A stretch of 64,000 nucleotides of DNA from Biscogniauxia marginata (lineage: Eukaryota > Ascomycota > Sordariomycetes > Xylariales > Xylariaceae). The stretch spans positions 372,001 through 436,000 of the forward strand of contig MU404081.1 of assembly GCA_022695795.1 (NCBI GenBank), given 5' to 3'. Shown in pieces: positions 49,901-60,493 of this stretch (position 1 is its first letter; each line of letters begins with the position of its first letter). The notes under the pieces were generated by a model that did not search any database, was not told the origin of the DNA, and was given only the letters and a program-made list of their open reading frames with translations. The position numbers and the translations under genes were made by a program.

Positions 49901-52900
49901 ATTGTTCCACTTGAGCTGCATGTTATGGACAACGAACCTATTCTTGAAGTCGCTCGCAAATTCCGCACCTGATGGTGCTTTGATTTTACCTTCACCTAAA
50001 TCAATCCATTCCTCAGAATCGTCATCCGTCTGGGTCTGATCGCTCTCTGTAGTTTTGAAGGACATATGTTGCAACATGCTCTCTAGGAATATCCGCTTGT
50101 CGTGTAGGACATTGGTGTGCCTGCTGAGGCTTTCGTACTCTGCCTTGATGTCAGGATCATTGCCGTCACTTCTTATCATCCGTAACTCGGCATCGCCGAC
50201 ATTGCGTATGTTGGTGGCGATTTGGGTTTCTAGCTGATCTAATCGGGATTGGATAAGCTGCGACTGAACCCTCCTAGGGTCATCATCTTGGCTCATTATG
50301 CAAAGGTGCGTGGGCTCGTCTCCGAAAGGACTTGTGCGGTCTGGATCCCCATCGATAGTACCTCCAATGTCGGTCTGCCTGAAGTAAGTGACGCGAGGAG
50401 CATATACCAGGGGCAGTATTTTCGTGTCTGGGGTGGATTCCGACGGAAGGATCCAGTCAAGTTCCATGAAATCATCCATATCAATCCAATTAAAATCATT
50501 GTCGGGAATCGTAAAGTTGGAGAGACCAGTTCCGTCATCTTCTTGTTGCGTTATCAACGTCGAAACAGAATTCTTCGTGATCGCCTCTGTTGCGGTGCCC
50601 TTAATGCTAGCAGAAACGGCACGTACATCTGCAGACAAAAGATCGAGTTGAGCGGCATGGATCTTTATACCAGTTGTCCTGCCATTAGTCTTATGACCGC
50701 GATCCTGAGTGTTGAACTCTTCGCGACGCATGTGGATATCAAGCATAAAACTGTCAAATCTGACTTTGATGCCCGTGGCCGAAACTGAATTTTCAGCGTA
50801 GTCTTCAGCATCTTTATGTTTGTAGATGTGGCTGAGGAAGAGTGGTGCGAAGAGAATGTTAAACTTGATAGTGCCCAAATGCCTTCCAAATTTCTTGCTG
50901 TTCTGTTCTCTACTAGGCCAGAGGGGACCCTGGCGTACTGGTAATGACATGGGGCCACTGAACAAGGACCACCAAGCAAAGAAATGGGTAAAAAATCTAG
51001 GTGTCAAATGCACGGTGTTGTAACTTTTCGATAAGTGAGGTTCGGAGGAGGACCAGTCGCGGTCGGCTGGGGCTCTTACAGCAATAGAGAGATGTATATG
51101 CTCGCTCCTGAACCCCCGGAATGCATCATATGGCAGAGTGCCATCTTGCGATTTTGCGTACTGAGGAGCTTTCAGAACAATGTCATAGTGTGGCCTGAAT
51201 TCGAAATTCCGTTTGTCACCCTCGATAGCTTGTTCAAAGACGAGTCCTGCCATCCACTGGACATTTCCAGACAATTTCATGACGACTTTCTTGAAAGCCG
51301 CGCCAGACTTGTAGCTGCTCTCGCTAGCCATACTTTCATTTTCGCCAACACCACCTGCCGCATCCCTGGCCTGGTGGCTGTAATCCGGAATGGCGAGGAC
51401 GTATTCGCCACTATCGACAGTTACGAGTCTTGTCGGGTCGTCTTCTGTATGAATGTTTAACCTAACATTATTTCGCCAACACATCAAGAAACCAGCTCCA
51501 TTGCCAGTAACTTGGTATGGATCTCGCGTGCCCTTCAGAGCGAGTTGCACATCGCCACCTCCTTTCCATGCGACACGTATCCGGGAATGGAAATTGAGTC
51601 TGACCTTATCCCAAAAACCGACGCGCTCAGAGGGGTCTAATTGTGGCTTCGTGAACGACTCGATAATTATCATCATGTCTTGTATGGCTGGTTGATACGA
51701 GGGGCACCAGGTAATCCTAGTGGGATAAGCAGTGTTCATATCAACTTGCATATCCGAGTAGGATTTGACAGCGCCAACGGTGCGGCGAACATCGATAGCA
51801 AAGCTGCCATTAGGCATCCCTGGTTCCATGACACTCGGAGGCGTGATCTGGACCCGTACCTTTCGTGTTGACTCAATGCCACGAAACTCTTCCGCGATAA
51901 CAAAATCCGTCTTGAGAGACAATGCTGGTAGCTTCGACGGTTGACCAGGTTTAATTGCCGGGACATGGAGAAAAGGTAAGGGATAGTCTCGAAGGGACAC
52001 TCTCGCTTCACTCATACTGATTTGGACACTCATGGGTACGAGGAGAGCATATTCCATGTCCTTGGGTATTCCTTTACCGACCTTATGTAGGAAGTCAGGT
52101 AGCTTTTGGAGAGGAAACGACGGTTTATCGATCACGATGTGCAGATCGGTGATGATCGTGCCCATCAATGCTGGTCGTTGTGGTACCTCGAGGATCCTTT
52201 CGGTATCCACGAAGTCATCCGGGAGCTGATCAGGTCCCCAGAAGAGACCACGCAGTTCCTTCATTCCATTTCTCGCCATGAGATAATGACGATCAATGCG
52301 TTTCTTCCAGCTCTGGGCGTTATGCTCATGTAGCTTCGTCCTGGCTTCCTGGATCGAAACATGAGCATTGCCACTCATGCCACGAACGCTTTCCGGGTCA
52401 TAACGAGGGTTTCTCCCACGGGGATCTTCACTATGAGAGCGTTCATCCCGGCCTTCTTGGGTCAGCCTATCTTCACTTCTACTGCGTCCCCACGCGTTCG
52501 TGTTCACGCCTCGTCCTCGAGTCATTGCGGAGCGGTTGCGAAGCCGACTCGTTTCTCTCCTGATCTCTTCTTCGTGGATCTTTTTCACTTTGACGCGATA
52601 GGCCTCTTCACGCGCAAGCCGTTGTAGTTGCTCGACGCGTCCTGCTCTGTATATCATACCTAGCTTCCACTCAAAAGCGCCATCCTCCAGTTCAAACAAA
52701 AGGGTGCGAGTTCTCAAAGATACTTTCGGCACATTTTTCGGTCCTTCTGGTCCCTTATCAAGGATGTATTCATTAGTGCCGGTCTTAAACCGATGATGGA
52801 GCTGTTCGCTGGCCTTTATCACGTTGGTCACATTGTCTGTAATCTGGCTGAGAATAAGCTCGTGTGGCACTGCAATTCTCATAGCATCAGTCACCACATC

Positions 52901-55786
52901 GAACATCTTGTCGTTCTGGACAGCCCCGGTTGACATCTTCCTCCGGGATGTACGATAGTCCACACGAATTGTCTTAATGCTAGCTATTCGGGTCCAGACT
53001 CCTTGCATCCTCGGAGCGCCAGCATATAGGCGTATCAATTTTGCGTAGAAAAATGGAGGCGACCATCGATGACGACCAGCTTCCACGCTGTAAATCTGCA
53101 ACATCAGAGGAGGATCCGCTGGCATCTCTGCCTTGACCTGGATTAGCGCAGCCTTAAAATCGACCGTCACCTGCTCCTTTGGGGTGTGAGCTAAGAAATC
53201 CATCTGGCCAGTGGCAGGTGATCCAGGTGACATGATTGGAGGAGACAAATGGTCGACCTCTGGGCTTGTTGGTGTTGGTTGCTGCGGCTCGGAACCTCCT
53301 CTCACGAATGCTCTTCGTACGACCATGATGGCCACCCCCAGAGAGTAATGACGGAAAAGAGAATACTGGACAAGTAGAGTCCGCACATGAGAGTGGATAT
53401 GAAGGATTGGGCCATGTGCGTCACTATGGGTTGAGAGAGCAACCTCAAAGCGAGGCATGTGAACAAACGGCTCAACCTCCCACTTTTCAGGGGCTTCGAC
53501 AACGAACGCTTCTAAGCCCCGTATGTGAACAGCGATCCTTCGTCCATCACCGTAATTCTGGGGCTTTTTACGCGGTGACAGCGGCGAAGAGATGGAATTC
53601 AAGAACTCTGCATCGGGAATGAAGGATCGGCTTGTTCCTCGTCTTCTCGACGACGGTCGTGGTCTTAAGACATCCAATCTTTGAGCACGATACTCTGTTG
53701 ACCACGAGTCAACTTGAAGCACAATACCACGAGTGTGGCCTGGAAAATCGTCATCAACTCCGGTTATTTCTGCACTGAAGTCTTCGACTTGGACTGAGAA
53801 GTGAAGCAGCCACTGTGGCAGAGCCCGTAGCACGTTTTTCGACTTTGGCGTTTTCGGTGCCGCTCGTTTGTCAGGCTCTACCTTAGGTCTGAGCTGACGA
53901 ACTATCTGGCGCATGCCCTTTGTTATCTCAGGGCGAGTCATACGGATTGCAAAGGTTTGGAGGTGGCCATTTGCAACAACATGAACATCCGGTGTTGCTG
54001 AGAGCTGAATCTTCAGGTCAAAAGACTCGGTGTCAATCAGATCAAAGCGGTTGCCTTGTGCAGTCTGGTAGTAGAGGTGATGGGTTTGTACTCGCAGAGA
54101 CGATGCTAAAGAGTAGTGCAAATCTTCCACGGCAGAGTGGAATGACTCGAGGTCGAGCGAGATCGAGGAAATAGAGGAGATGATCAAATCAAAGTCATCT
54201 GGGTCGTCCGTCTTCTCTACCGGGGGCAAAGCTATCCTGACGACGGGCTCATGCATAGAAAATTTAATGTTGGCTTTGGGAAGCAGCCGGGAGATGAGCA
54301 TATGCCTCTGCTGCGTGTGTGCCTTGGGTGGTCGAGGCCGAGGTCGAAGAAGTGCGAGGAGCACCGGCAGGTGTTTCGGATCCAGGTCTACCGACGGAGA
54401 GGTAACAACAGAGTTTGCGAAAAGAATATTGGCATTTCTCTCCTCGGCACTCCCGACATCAGATAGTTCCATGGTTTTCGAAGGTAAAGTCGTCTTGACG
54501 GTCGTCGTAGCCATAGGGATGTACACCACCCGTTCTGGCTTGCCATGACCATCATCGAGTCCGACAGATATCGACAAGGCCGCAGCAAGAGCTTCGTGCG
54601 CAATATCCTTGGAAGGAAAATACATGCGGTGTGCTGGGGATTTGGGATCCAAGCGATGCAGGTCGATACCGACCTCTTTCATCGACGCATTTAGGAGTAT
54701 ATTTGACCCCGATGATCGTATTGCCTGCACCTTCTTGGTAAGGCTCACAAAGCTCACTGCGAACTGGACTTCCTTGATTCCTCGCAGGATCGAGCTCACA
54801 AACTCTTTCGACTCGGACACTGCCTGCATCAAATCCTGATTTGTACTGCCAGGCTTGTCGATTTCCTGTATGACTTTGTCGACTGATATCTCGATTGACT
54901 CAGCCTGTGTGAAAGTGCTTGCGTGTAGTCGCTTAGATCTCTGGTATCGCTCGACACAGGCCAGCACATCATCATAAGGAATGTGAACTCTGCCAAGCTT
55001 CAAGGCGATAGCAGCATCTCGGAGACCATCCAAGTTCTCGTACAAGAAGCCGTGGACATTGAGGGTTGCACTATCAAGGATTTCAATAGACTCTCCACCC
55101 TTGGCAGTAAAAAGGACACTACGTAAAGTCATACTCCATTCTGCAGGTTGCCTCTGACCCTTATCGGCCTTGGACTGGAAGAAATATCGTGCGCGATCAA
55201 CCATTCGGTGGCGGGTATCTAGAGCAAGAGTAAAGCTGCCAATCTGGACTTTTCCTATGTCCGTGATGTTGACCGTTGAGTCGGTCGCGACGACGTCGAC
55301 CATCCGAAGCCAACGGACATTCCGGTGCAGCTTCTTCAAATTCTCCTTCATCTTTGTTAATTGTTGCCACGATGCACTCTGAGCCGCCTCAAAAGTAGCC
55401 TTCCTCGATAGGGGTATCTCGGGTATGGATTTGAGCCGGGTGTCTCGTCCTTCCTGGCCACCTGTGTCGCCATTTCCATTAGACTCGGTCACATTTCGCT
55501 TTTGTCCTTCTAGTTCTTTAATGTCCATAGTAATCGCAAGCTCGCTAACGACAATGCTGAGCCAGGTCGGCTGGGAGAAAGTCGGGCGATGGAGATTAAG
55601 GCCAAGGCCTCGGATCTCGATTTTGATGCCATCTTTCGGGGTGTAAGCTAATCGTCGTAGGGAGAAGTAGCCGACGCGCTGTATCGATATCCCGGTGAGG
55701 ATGCGAAGAACGGCAAACAGGACGAAGGATGACAGGTAGAGGAGGACGATTATGCCGAGAACGAAGGTTGGGTTGAGAAGAGCCAT
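46952..55786 (-). CDS. FMP27: Fmp27/Hobbit/SABRE-type bridge-like lipid transfer protein
   Basis: Very large repeating beta-groove protein that carries lipids at contacts between endoplasmic reticulum and plasma membrane or other organelles. One uninterrupted frame of 2944 residues matches the expected size of filamentous-fungal orthologues. It has an N-terminal membrane anchor (about residues 5-27). The first chorein-like segment follows, including RRLAYTPKDGIKIEIRGLGL. The diagnostic GFWDK motif is near residue 1390 (ERVGFWDKVRLNFHSRI). The Apt1-like C-terminal half contains GPLWPSR and LGTIKFNILFAP (about 1610). A coiled coil lies near 2300-2345, and a late conserved block (about 2670-2745) includes LPSVVLCLSYKGKGDRN. 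The tail is Ser/Arg-rich, disordered and basic. The start is an ATG directly before the membrane segment. The absence of introns over 8.8 kb is unusual for this window. Which of the Hob1/Hob2 paralogues it matches better was not determined. Confidence 0.93.
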   Translation of the reverse strand: MALLNPTFVLGIIVLLYLSSFVLFAVLRILTGISIQRVGYFSLRRLAYTPKDGIKIEIRGLGLNLHRPTFSQPTWLSIVVSELAITMDIKELEGQKRNVTESNGNGDTGGQEGRDTRLKSIPEIPLSRKATFEAAQSASWQQLTKMKENLKKLHRNVRWLRMVDVVATDSTVNITDIGKVQIGSFTLALDTRHRMVDRARYFFQSKADKGQRQPAEWSMTLRSVLFTAKGGESIEILDSATLNVHGFLYENLDGLRDAAIALKLGRVHIPYDDVLACVERYQRSKRLHASTFTQAESIEISVDKVIQEIDKPGSTNQDLMQAVSESKEFVSSILRGIKEVQFAVSFVSLTKKVQAIRSSGSNILLNASMKEVGIDLHRLDPKSPAHRMYFPSKDIAHEALAAALSISVGLDDGHGKPERVVYIPMATTTVKTTLPSKTMELSDVGSAEERNANILFANSVVTSPSVDLDPKHLPVLLALLRPRPRPPKAHTQQRHMLISRLLPKANIKFSMHEPVVRIALPPVEKTDDPDDFDLIISSISSISLDLESFHSAVEDLHYSLASSLRVQTHHLYYQTAQGNRFDLIDTESFDLKIQLSATPDVHVVANGHLQTFAIRMTRPEITKGMRQIVRQLRPKVEPDKRAAPKTPKSKNVLRALPQWLLHFSVQVEDFSAEITGVDDDFPGHTRGIVLQVDSWSTEYRAQRLDVLRPRPSSRRRGTSRSFIPDAEFLNSISSPLSPRKKPQNYGDGRRIAVHIRGLEAFVVEAPEKWEVEPFVHMPRFEVALSTHSDAHGPILHIHSHVRTLLVQYSLFRHYSLGVAIMVVRRAFVRGGSEPQQPTPTSPEVDHLSPPIMSPGSPATGQMDFLAHTPKEQVTVDFKAALIQVKAEMPADPPLMLQIYSVEAGRHRWSPPFFYAKLIRLYAGAPRMQGVWTRIASIKTIRVDYRTSRRKMSTGAVQNDKMFDVVTDAMRIAVPHELILSQITDNVTNVIKASEQLHHRFKTGTNEYILDKGPEGPKNVPKVSLRTRTLLFELEDGAFEWKLGMIYRAGRVEQLQRLAREEAYRVKVKKIHEEEIRRETSRLRNRSAMTRGRGVNTNAWGRSRSEDRLTQEGRDERSHSEDPRGRNPRYDPESVRGMSGNAHVSIQEARTKLHEHNAQSWKKRIDRHYLMARNGMKELRGLFWGPDQLPDDFVDTERILEVPQRPALMGTIITDLHIVIDKPSFPLQKLPDFLHKVGKGIPKDMEYALLVPMSVQISMSEARVSLRDYPLPFLHVPAIKPGQPSKLPALSLKTDFVIAEEFRGIESTRKVRVQITPPSVMEPGMPNGSFAIDVRRTVGAVKSYSDMQVDMNTAYPTRITWCPSYQPAIQDMMIIIESFTKPQLDPSERVGFWDKVRLNFHSRIRVAWKGGGDVQLALKGTRDPYQVTGNGAGFLMCWRNNVRLNIHTEDDPTRLVTVDSGEYVLAIPDYSHQARDAAGGVGENESMASESSYKSGAAFKKVVMKLSGNVQWMAGLVFEQAIEGDKRNFEFRPHYDIVLKAPQYAKSQDGTLPYDAFRGFRSEHIHLSIAVRAPADRDWSSSEPHLSKSYNTVHLTPRFFTHFFAWWSLFSGPMSLPVRQGPLWPSREQNSKKFGRHLGTIKFNILFAPLFLSHIYKHKDAEDYAENSVSATGIKVRFDSFMLDIHMRREEFNTQDRGHKTNGRTTGIKIHAAQLDLLSADVRAVSASIKGTATEAITKNSVSTLITQQEDDGTGLSNFTIPDNDFNWIDMDDFMELDWILPSESTPDTKILPLVYAPRVTYFRQTDIGGTIDGDPDRTSPFGDEPTHLCIMSQDDDPRRVQSQLIQSRLDQLETQIATNIRNVGDAELRMIRSDGNDPDIKAEYESLSRHTNVLHDKRIFLESMLQHMSFKTTESDQTQTDDDSEEWIDLGEGKIKAPSGAEFASDFKNRFVVHNMQLKWNNLLRNIILRYSHQVSQRRGFVYYLSRPAVKFILDIVEEQARAKQNNKPTNTSPAAPDSSTPSADDKSRDTNADIEYRIKQILKDGRKYVNDDGPSLSEGAINTHMEDITSGIAEEFAPQSSYHVRLIAPQIQLQSEKNKKHVVLITAKGMELKVVEVMEKARLSDQVSGLVQRRFLLRMDSAQFFVTHQKWFAGQLLSMYSGNTYGTPSGSSWPPWVPMEVMYDFQSDPFGFKRVVQKTSALLRYDKFNTLRLKYNDEVNDTETASLSANITETRTDNLWVEFPQARALCNSSQYYAVYVIVLDLLMYSEPLEKTRSERLEKIMLASDFSDLRGIPEMVTRLQERIRQLEEIKSHFQIHSKYLDRQGWEDRLLLERDLAACEDELFFMMKAITTSQRKYESGSQSSAMLKWTIAAKEIVWHLIRDNNEPLVEMQLRDVEYDRTDYSDGSHINLMQVGKVLGLNLMRDAIYPEMVAPYFEDEKGHATDLDGKHMIRVYWHMLEAIAGIPVMDHFEVNLFPMKVQLEHEVGTKLFEYIFPGMEEDKSTEPGNQNDSPFVMKSSFPGEAEDDTPDDATSGSGRLGSSASDKAPSFTTRAGSLELRLRPTLNLDSRSPEESPQRSQTINVNSGEGNSVFRFFGSKTATKKPSYESLRPTTPRPGVGRAATAVSATSENKKGTRFAMSRKPGNSGDKPSDDLTKMITRASNYVTFAYIKLPSVVLCLSYKGKGDRNLEDVHDFVFRLPTIEYRNKTWSNLDLALAMKSRIIKALISHTGAIIGNKFKLRPNMAQQNRLREMANSSVLLATPSLSNSGDNSDDSSSIFGASQVDYSRSPPRSIQSSGASILAPQRPSSRGSSIMSSRSFGRPLANGDESSQRSVPPVPGFLTMAPTDRPQTGLGADMNRPKSSSSNSVSALSFLRPATSAGPVDDHSDRRKPSGGGFFKGKLSAFGGKRKDRANSDARSVHGDEDEHYSRDRSPSRSVC

Positions 55787-57083
55787 GTCGGAGGCAGCTC
55801 GAGCACCTAAAGCAGGGCGCGTCCCGTCTGTCTAACTGTAGAGCTCTCATCAGCACAGGACAAAGAGTAGTTGGCACACATGGCTTCTGCTCCTACATGG
55901 TCGCGTCTAGTGCTCGGTCTCCTGCATCATCTGAGGGTCGAAAGCTCGCGAGAGTCCATTCTCGGCTGTGCGTCCGTGTCTCTGCGAATTCGGAGCTCCT
56001 ACCGCTAGTAAGGAGCAGATTCGCTGTGAGGCTAGGATGCTAACGAAAATACAGCAACGTTGTTCACCTGAGGGAGATGTTGGTGCAACTGGTTGCAGGA
56101 AACAGATGAAAATGATGACAAGCTGATTGTCAGGGGAGAAAGGGTGCTGGTATGCACGTCACCCTGCAGAAGTTAGTGATTTGGATTGGGGCGCAAGGAG
56201 GACGGGGCGCCAGCAGCGATTAGAAAGCAATTATGGAGGTTTTTCAGAGGTTCATCAATAATGTAATTTACAGAGAGATCCACGGTCCTCGAAACCCCTG
56301 ATTGTCGTAAGTAGACCGCCACGAGGATTCCGCAGAGGAACCTCAGATCTCAAATGACAGATGATCTAATCATCGCTCGAGGCTGCTGCTTACAGAATAA
56401 CCCCCCCTTCGAAACTTGTTAGTGTGAAGAGCCGCAACTCCTCTGTCAGTGTGACGAGTTTGAGAATAAAAGTCAGCGATGTGCGGCAACTTCCGCTCCG
56501 AGCTCCCTAAGCACAGTAGCTACCCTACCTAGCTACTTTCAGTAAGGCGGAAGTTTAACCAACGGTCCCAGCTAATTAACCCGGGCAGCCCGGGGCGCTA
56601 ACTTTTGGAGACCGGACCCGCCAAAGGCCCGCCACCACGAGTGCCCCTTTCCGAGACATTACCACTTACACTTTAGAGGAACGGATTACCTACTGTATTC
56701 ACAACGTGAACATATATGTATGGATTGCAGAGATTATTCAGATATTAGACCAGTATACAACTGGATGGCTATGTAGCTAGGTGTGTATCTAAGCTAAAGG
56801 TATAAATCGTCGGTTCATTGCCTCCAAACAGGCATATGCAGGCGTTCGTGTTACAAACCCACCAACTCCAGCCCCCTATATTACACGCTTGGAGTACATG
56901 TAGCTCCCCAAGCTCCAATTCTAAGGGGTTTTTATCTTCTATACCGACCGAATATATGTAATAGACAACCAAAAGCAGACACCAAACCCCGTATAAGCAA
57001 CCTATGCACCTTTACTAGTTTACCCAGTTTGCAGCAATACAGTCTACCGCCTCCTTTAGTAGCTTTAGACCGCAGTCACAGTA
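55787..57083. other. FMP27 upstream region
   Basis: This 1.3-kb spacer contains the FMP27 promoter and leader (right part of the gene, minus strand) and the 3' end of the YML020W-like gene. No supported frame was found. A C-run lies near 56401, and a short AT-rich stretch lies near 56700-57000. Confidence 0.5.
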
Positions 57084-59777
57084 CTAGAGTTTTGACCTCA
57101 CTGCCTCTAGCCGGTATTTAACATCCTTAAGCGCCTTCGTGCTAGGTGTCCAATCGTCGAATTGCTTGAGCAACTCCGCTGTTTCCGAGTATAATTCCGT
57201 CCTCACAAATTCCTCCTCTAATAACCCACGCATGATCCACGGCAATACATATGGATTAGGGTTAGTCAATCCTTCGTGCTTCCCGATCCGACAAGGTACA
57301 CCGGATACGCTGCTGGTCTCAAGAGCGTGTGAAATCGCTAGGCTTCATTTTATTAGCATCGTTGGGTAAGGGACTTGGTGAGCTGAACGCCAGTGGCCAG
57401 ACTTACTCGTATACTTGCTCATCATCATACAACCTAGAGTGACCCTCTCCGGAATAGAGACTACCAGCAAGTGGCACCGAGAGCTCGCGAATGAGGCCAT
57501 GGTCCGAGATCCCAAGGTTTCGAAGCTTTAACGCAAACCCAACTAAATGGGCGATGAAGTCGGGAGCGTGGATGCGGCCATCGACGAAGACTGCCCGATA
57601 AATATACGGATGGGATGCGGGAGAATACACTGCTGACTCCATAGGAACTAGTTGGTCGTCGATACTGCCGACGTACTGCACAACTTAATTTCAGTACTCG
57701 GCAATCGAGGAGGCAACTCGCTGGGCTCAACACTGTCGACTTACCGTAATGCGACCACCGTGGTTGACAACCACCTCCAACGCATGCTCATATCTCTTGG
57801 AGATCTCACTCTCAGGGTCAGCAAATTGCCATAACTCGGCAGCCGACCCCATCAACATCCCCATCCCTGATTTGTAGTCAGGAAAAGGCCCCAGAGAAAC
57901 TCCGGCCATGGCGCAGACCCCAATCCGAGCAGTCGTGATTATTCCCAAGTCGATCAGCTTCGCTAGAAGCATCAAACCCACCGGAACCCCCTGTGAATGA
58001 CATGCCACAACAATGAGATCTGCCCGCCGTATATGCTCTATCCAGTTTAATAAGAGTTTCCACAGGTTGTCGACTCTGTCTGCAATCTTGCCCTCCCCCT
58101 CCAGGGCTACCTTTTCGATTTCGCATTCAGCGCACCCATGTCTATCGGCCCACCGTCGAATAGCCTCAGCGCAATGGTTCGCAAATCGGATAGACGTCCC
58201 TGTTGGTTGGCCTATCATCGGCCGAAGGAACGAAGCAGGGAATAACCCGTGAACCCCGATCGCGATGGCTTTTTTAATCTTCAGGGGTTCTTTGGCGAGG
58301 AAAACATGGTTCGCAGACGGCTGTTGGATCCGAAGGAGCAGCTGTGCAATTTGCTTGATGATTGATGGGTTCTCTTTCATGTGGTATGTACTCCTAAACG
58401 ATGGTAACAGTAAGTTTTGCGGATGCGTACTGCTTAACCCAGGGGTAGCCGGTTTGGTTGATACAGTCTTGGAGGAGATATCGGACTGAGGAGTACCTGG
58501 TCTTGCCGGCAATGGTTCATCTAGGTCCAGAGTGTGTGGGTGGGACCTTTTTTTCTTCTTAGAAAAACTCGACCTAGCCGTGTGCTCCTTCGCTGTCTTT
58601 ATAGGAGGCTCCTTCACTGGTAATGCCTCATCATTGACTTCAACGCCTGTCGATCTTCTCGGACTAGCCTCTGAGCCATCGCCAATAACCGCTAGTTCGC
58701 CCTGTTCTGGCGCGGTAGTAGACTTGCCGCCACCCCGTTGGCCCGTATATCTGGACCAAAAGGCCCACGTAGAACCAGCAGACGGCTGATTTGTTGCAGG
58801 CGCCGGGGCATCTTCCATAGTTACATCCTGGATCTCTTTTGACGCGGTTTGTCCATCCTTCGAGATATTCGCTGTCGTTGACACCGTTACCTCAGGCGAT
58901 ACAGGTGGTGCAGGTGTATACCAGTACCCAAACCAAGAACTAGTCGGCTTAGCAATTTTAGGGGTGTCTGGTGACGTCTCGGTATGACTGGAAGACCCCT
59001 GAGGAGCATGTGGCGGGGTTGTTTCGGGCTGTTTAGGAGGATCGTTTTCCATAGTCTCGTCTAATGTCGTGAGGTTTTCTGGCCCTGGCGCTCTACCGAG
59101 CCATGAAAACCATCCCGAGGAAGCCGGTGGTCTTTGTGCCGCCTGTGGTGATGCAGGTGAATGACCATTACTCATAGAAGTATCATCCTTATCATCTTCA
59201 GCCTGCTTTTTCGTAGCATGATCCGCATTATCATGTTCACGCAGTCTTTCTTGTTGATGTTTTGGAGGGTTCGAATCGTCTTGCCTGGGCTGTACTTCGA
59301 CCTCGGAGATTCGAGGTAGGGTTTTGATCGACCGAGCGTCCGATTCGGCGGAAGCATCACCTTTCCTGATCTCATAACGGCTGAAGTCGGGGGTGGCGCC
59401 GGTGCGCAGAGTGTCCCCCATTATGGTTTCGCGCGCTACTTGAGTCGAAGGTGAGGACTTATGCGGCCAAGAGCCATACCAACTACGAGACTTCCGAACC
59501 TGGAATAGATCGTGTCAACAATAGGAACGCGAACCGGGGTTGAATGAAACAAAAGACGGCTAACCTGCTTAGAGCCATTCGGGTTCGTAGCGGTCGACGT
59601 ATTTGAATCATCGCGTTTTATCGGCGGCATCCCCTGGCGTCTTGTCGAGGATGAGGGTAATGAAGATGACGATGCGTTGTTGAGCTGTGACGCAATGCGG
59701 GTGGTCTGAGACAGCAAAGCGGCGGGCAAGCTGCTATCAGAGGAAGGATTTGGCCGTGGACGTTTCCGAGGGCTCAT
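57084..59777 (-). CDS. YML020W-like alpha/beta-hydrolase protein with C-terminal SKL
   Basis: Conserved fungal protein of uncertain function resembling yeast YML020W. Exons on the minus strand: 59777-59565, 59499-57745, 57675-57407 and 57342-57084, giving 831 residues. The first 430 residues are disordered and rich in Ser/Pro/acidic residues. They carry four Trp-pair motifs: SWYGSW (77-82), WFSWLG (201-206), WFGYW (260-264) and WAFW (316-319). A hydrolase-like domain follows with VHGLFP (near 487), the nucleophile-elbow-like CHSQG (Ser573), and YVGSIDDQLVP directly after the 69-nt intron. The C-terminus is VRSKL, a classical PTS1 peroxisomal signal. All junctions are GT-AG and in phase. The serine in a CxSxG-type elbow suggests hydrolase chemistry, but substrate and activity are unknown. 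Peroxisomal location is inference from three residues. Confidence 0.85.
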
Positions 59778-60493
59778 TATCCAGCTCGTCCATTCATTAT
59801 CCTTTTTAGGAGGTGCTTCGTGTTCGGTTGTTATTGATTATATGTAGGTAACAGGGAAAGTTGCCTAACTAATGGTCATTCATCTACGAGGAAGTAATAA
59901 GTAGAATGTACCGAGGGACGGGCCAGGGACGGCGCTGATCAGATGCCGACCGATATGACATCTTTAGTTACGTAGTAGGTACGAACTACATGTGCCTCCT
60001 AAATTAGGTTCCAAAGTGTTCATAGAACCTTGTTTTCACTAAGTCGGGCCTAGCGCTAATGCCGCCTTTACTCAGGCTCGAGTGGACTTTATTCATTTTT
60101 AATTATATATTTTATATAATTAAAATTAAAATTTTTATATTATATTAATTATATAAATAAATAAAAATATTTTAAATTATTAATAATAAAAAGAAAAATA
60201 ATAATTTAAAGTTTTAAATAAACTTATAAATATAAAATGTTTTTATGCTTTTAACAACTTAACTTTTTAATATTACTTAGATATTTAATATTACCCCATC
60301 TCTTAATGTAAGTTAACTGCCTAATGTCACTAGGTTGCCGGACATCCCAACTAAAGTGGGGAGTATTACTCGTAACTAGAGCCTCTGAGGGCATAGGGCA
60401 AGCAACAAGCGTCATGGGCTTTCAGGCTCTGTCCTGCTACTTGCTATCTAAAGGAAGGAAAGAAGAGAATAGTGGGAACAGGACACCCATCAG
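59778..60493. other. intergenic DNA with AT-rich island
   Basis: It begins with the upstream region of the YML020W-like gene. Between about 60090 and 60290 the sequence is nearly pure A and T, with TTATAA/AATAAT runs, consistent with a short RIP-degraded repeat remnant. The 3' flank of the APH-like gene follows. No gene is supported. Confidence 0.55.
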
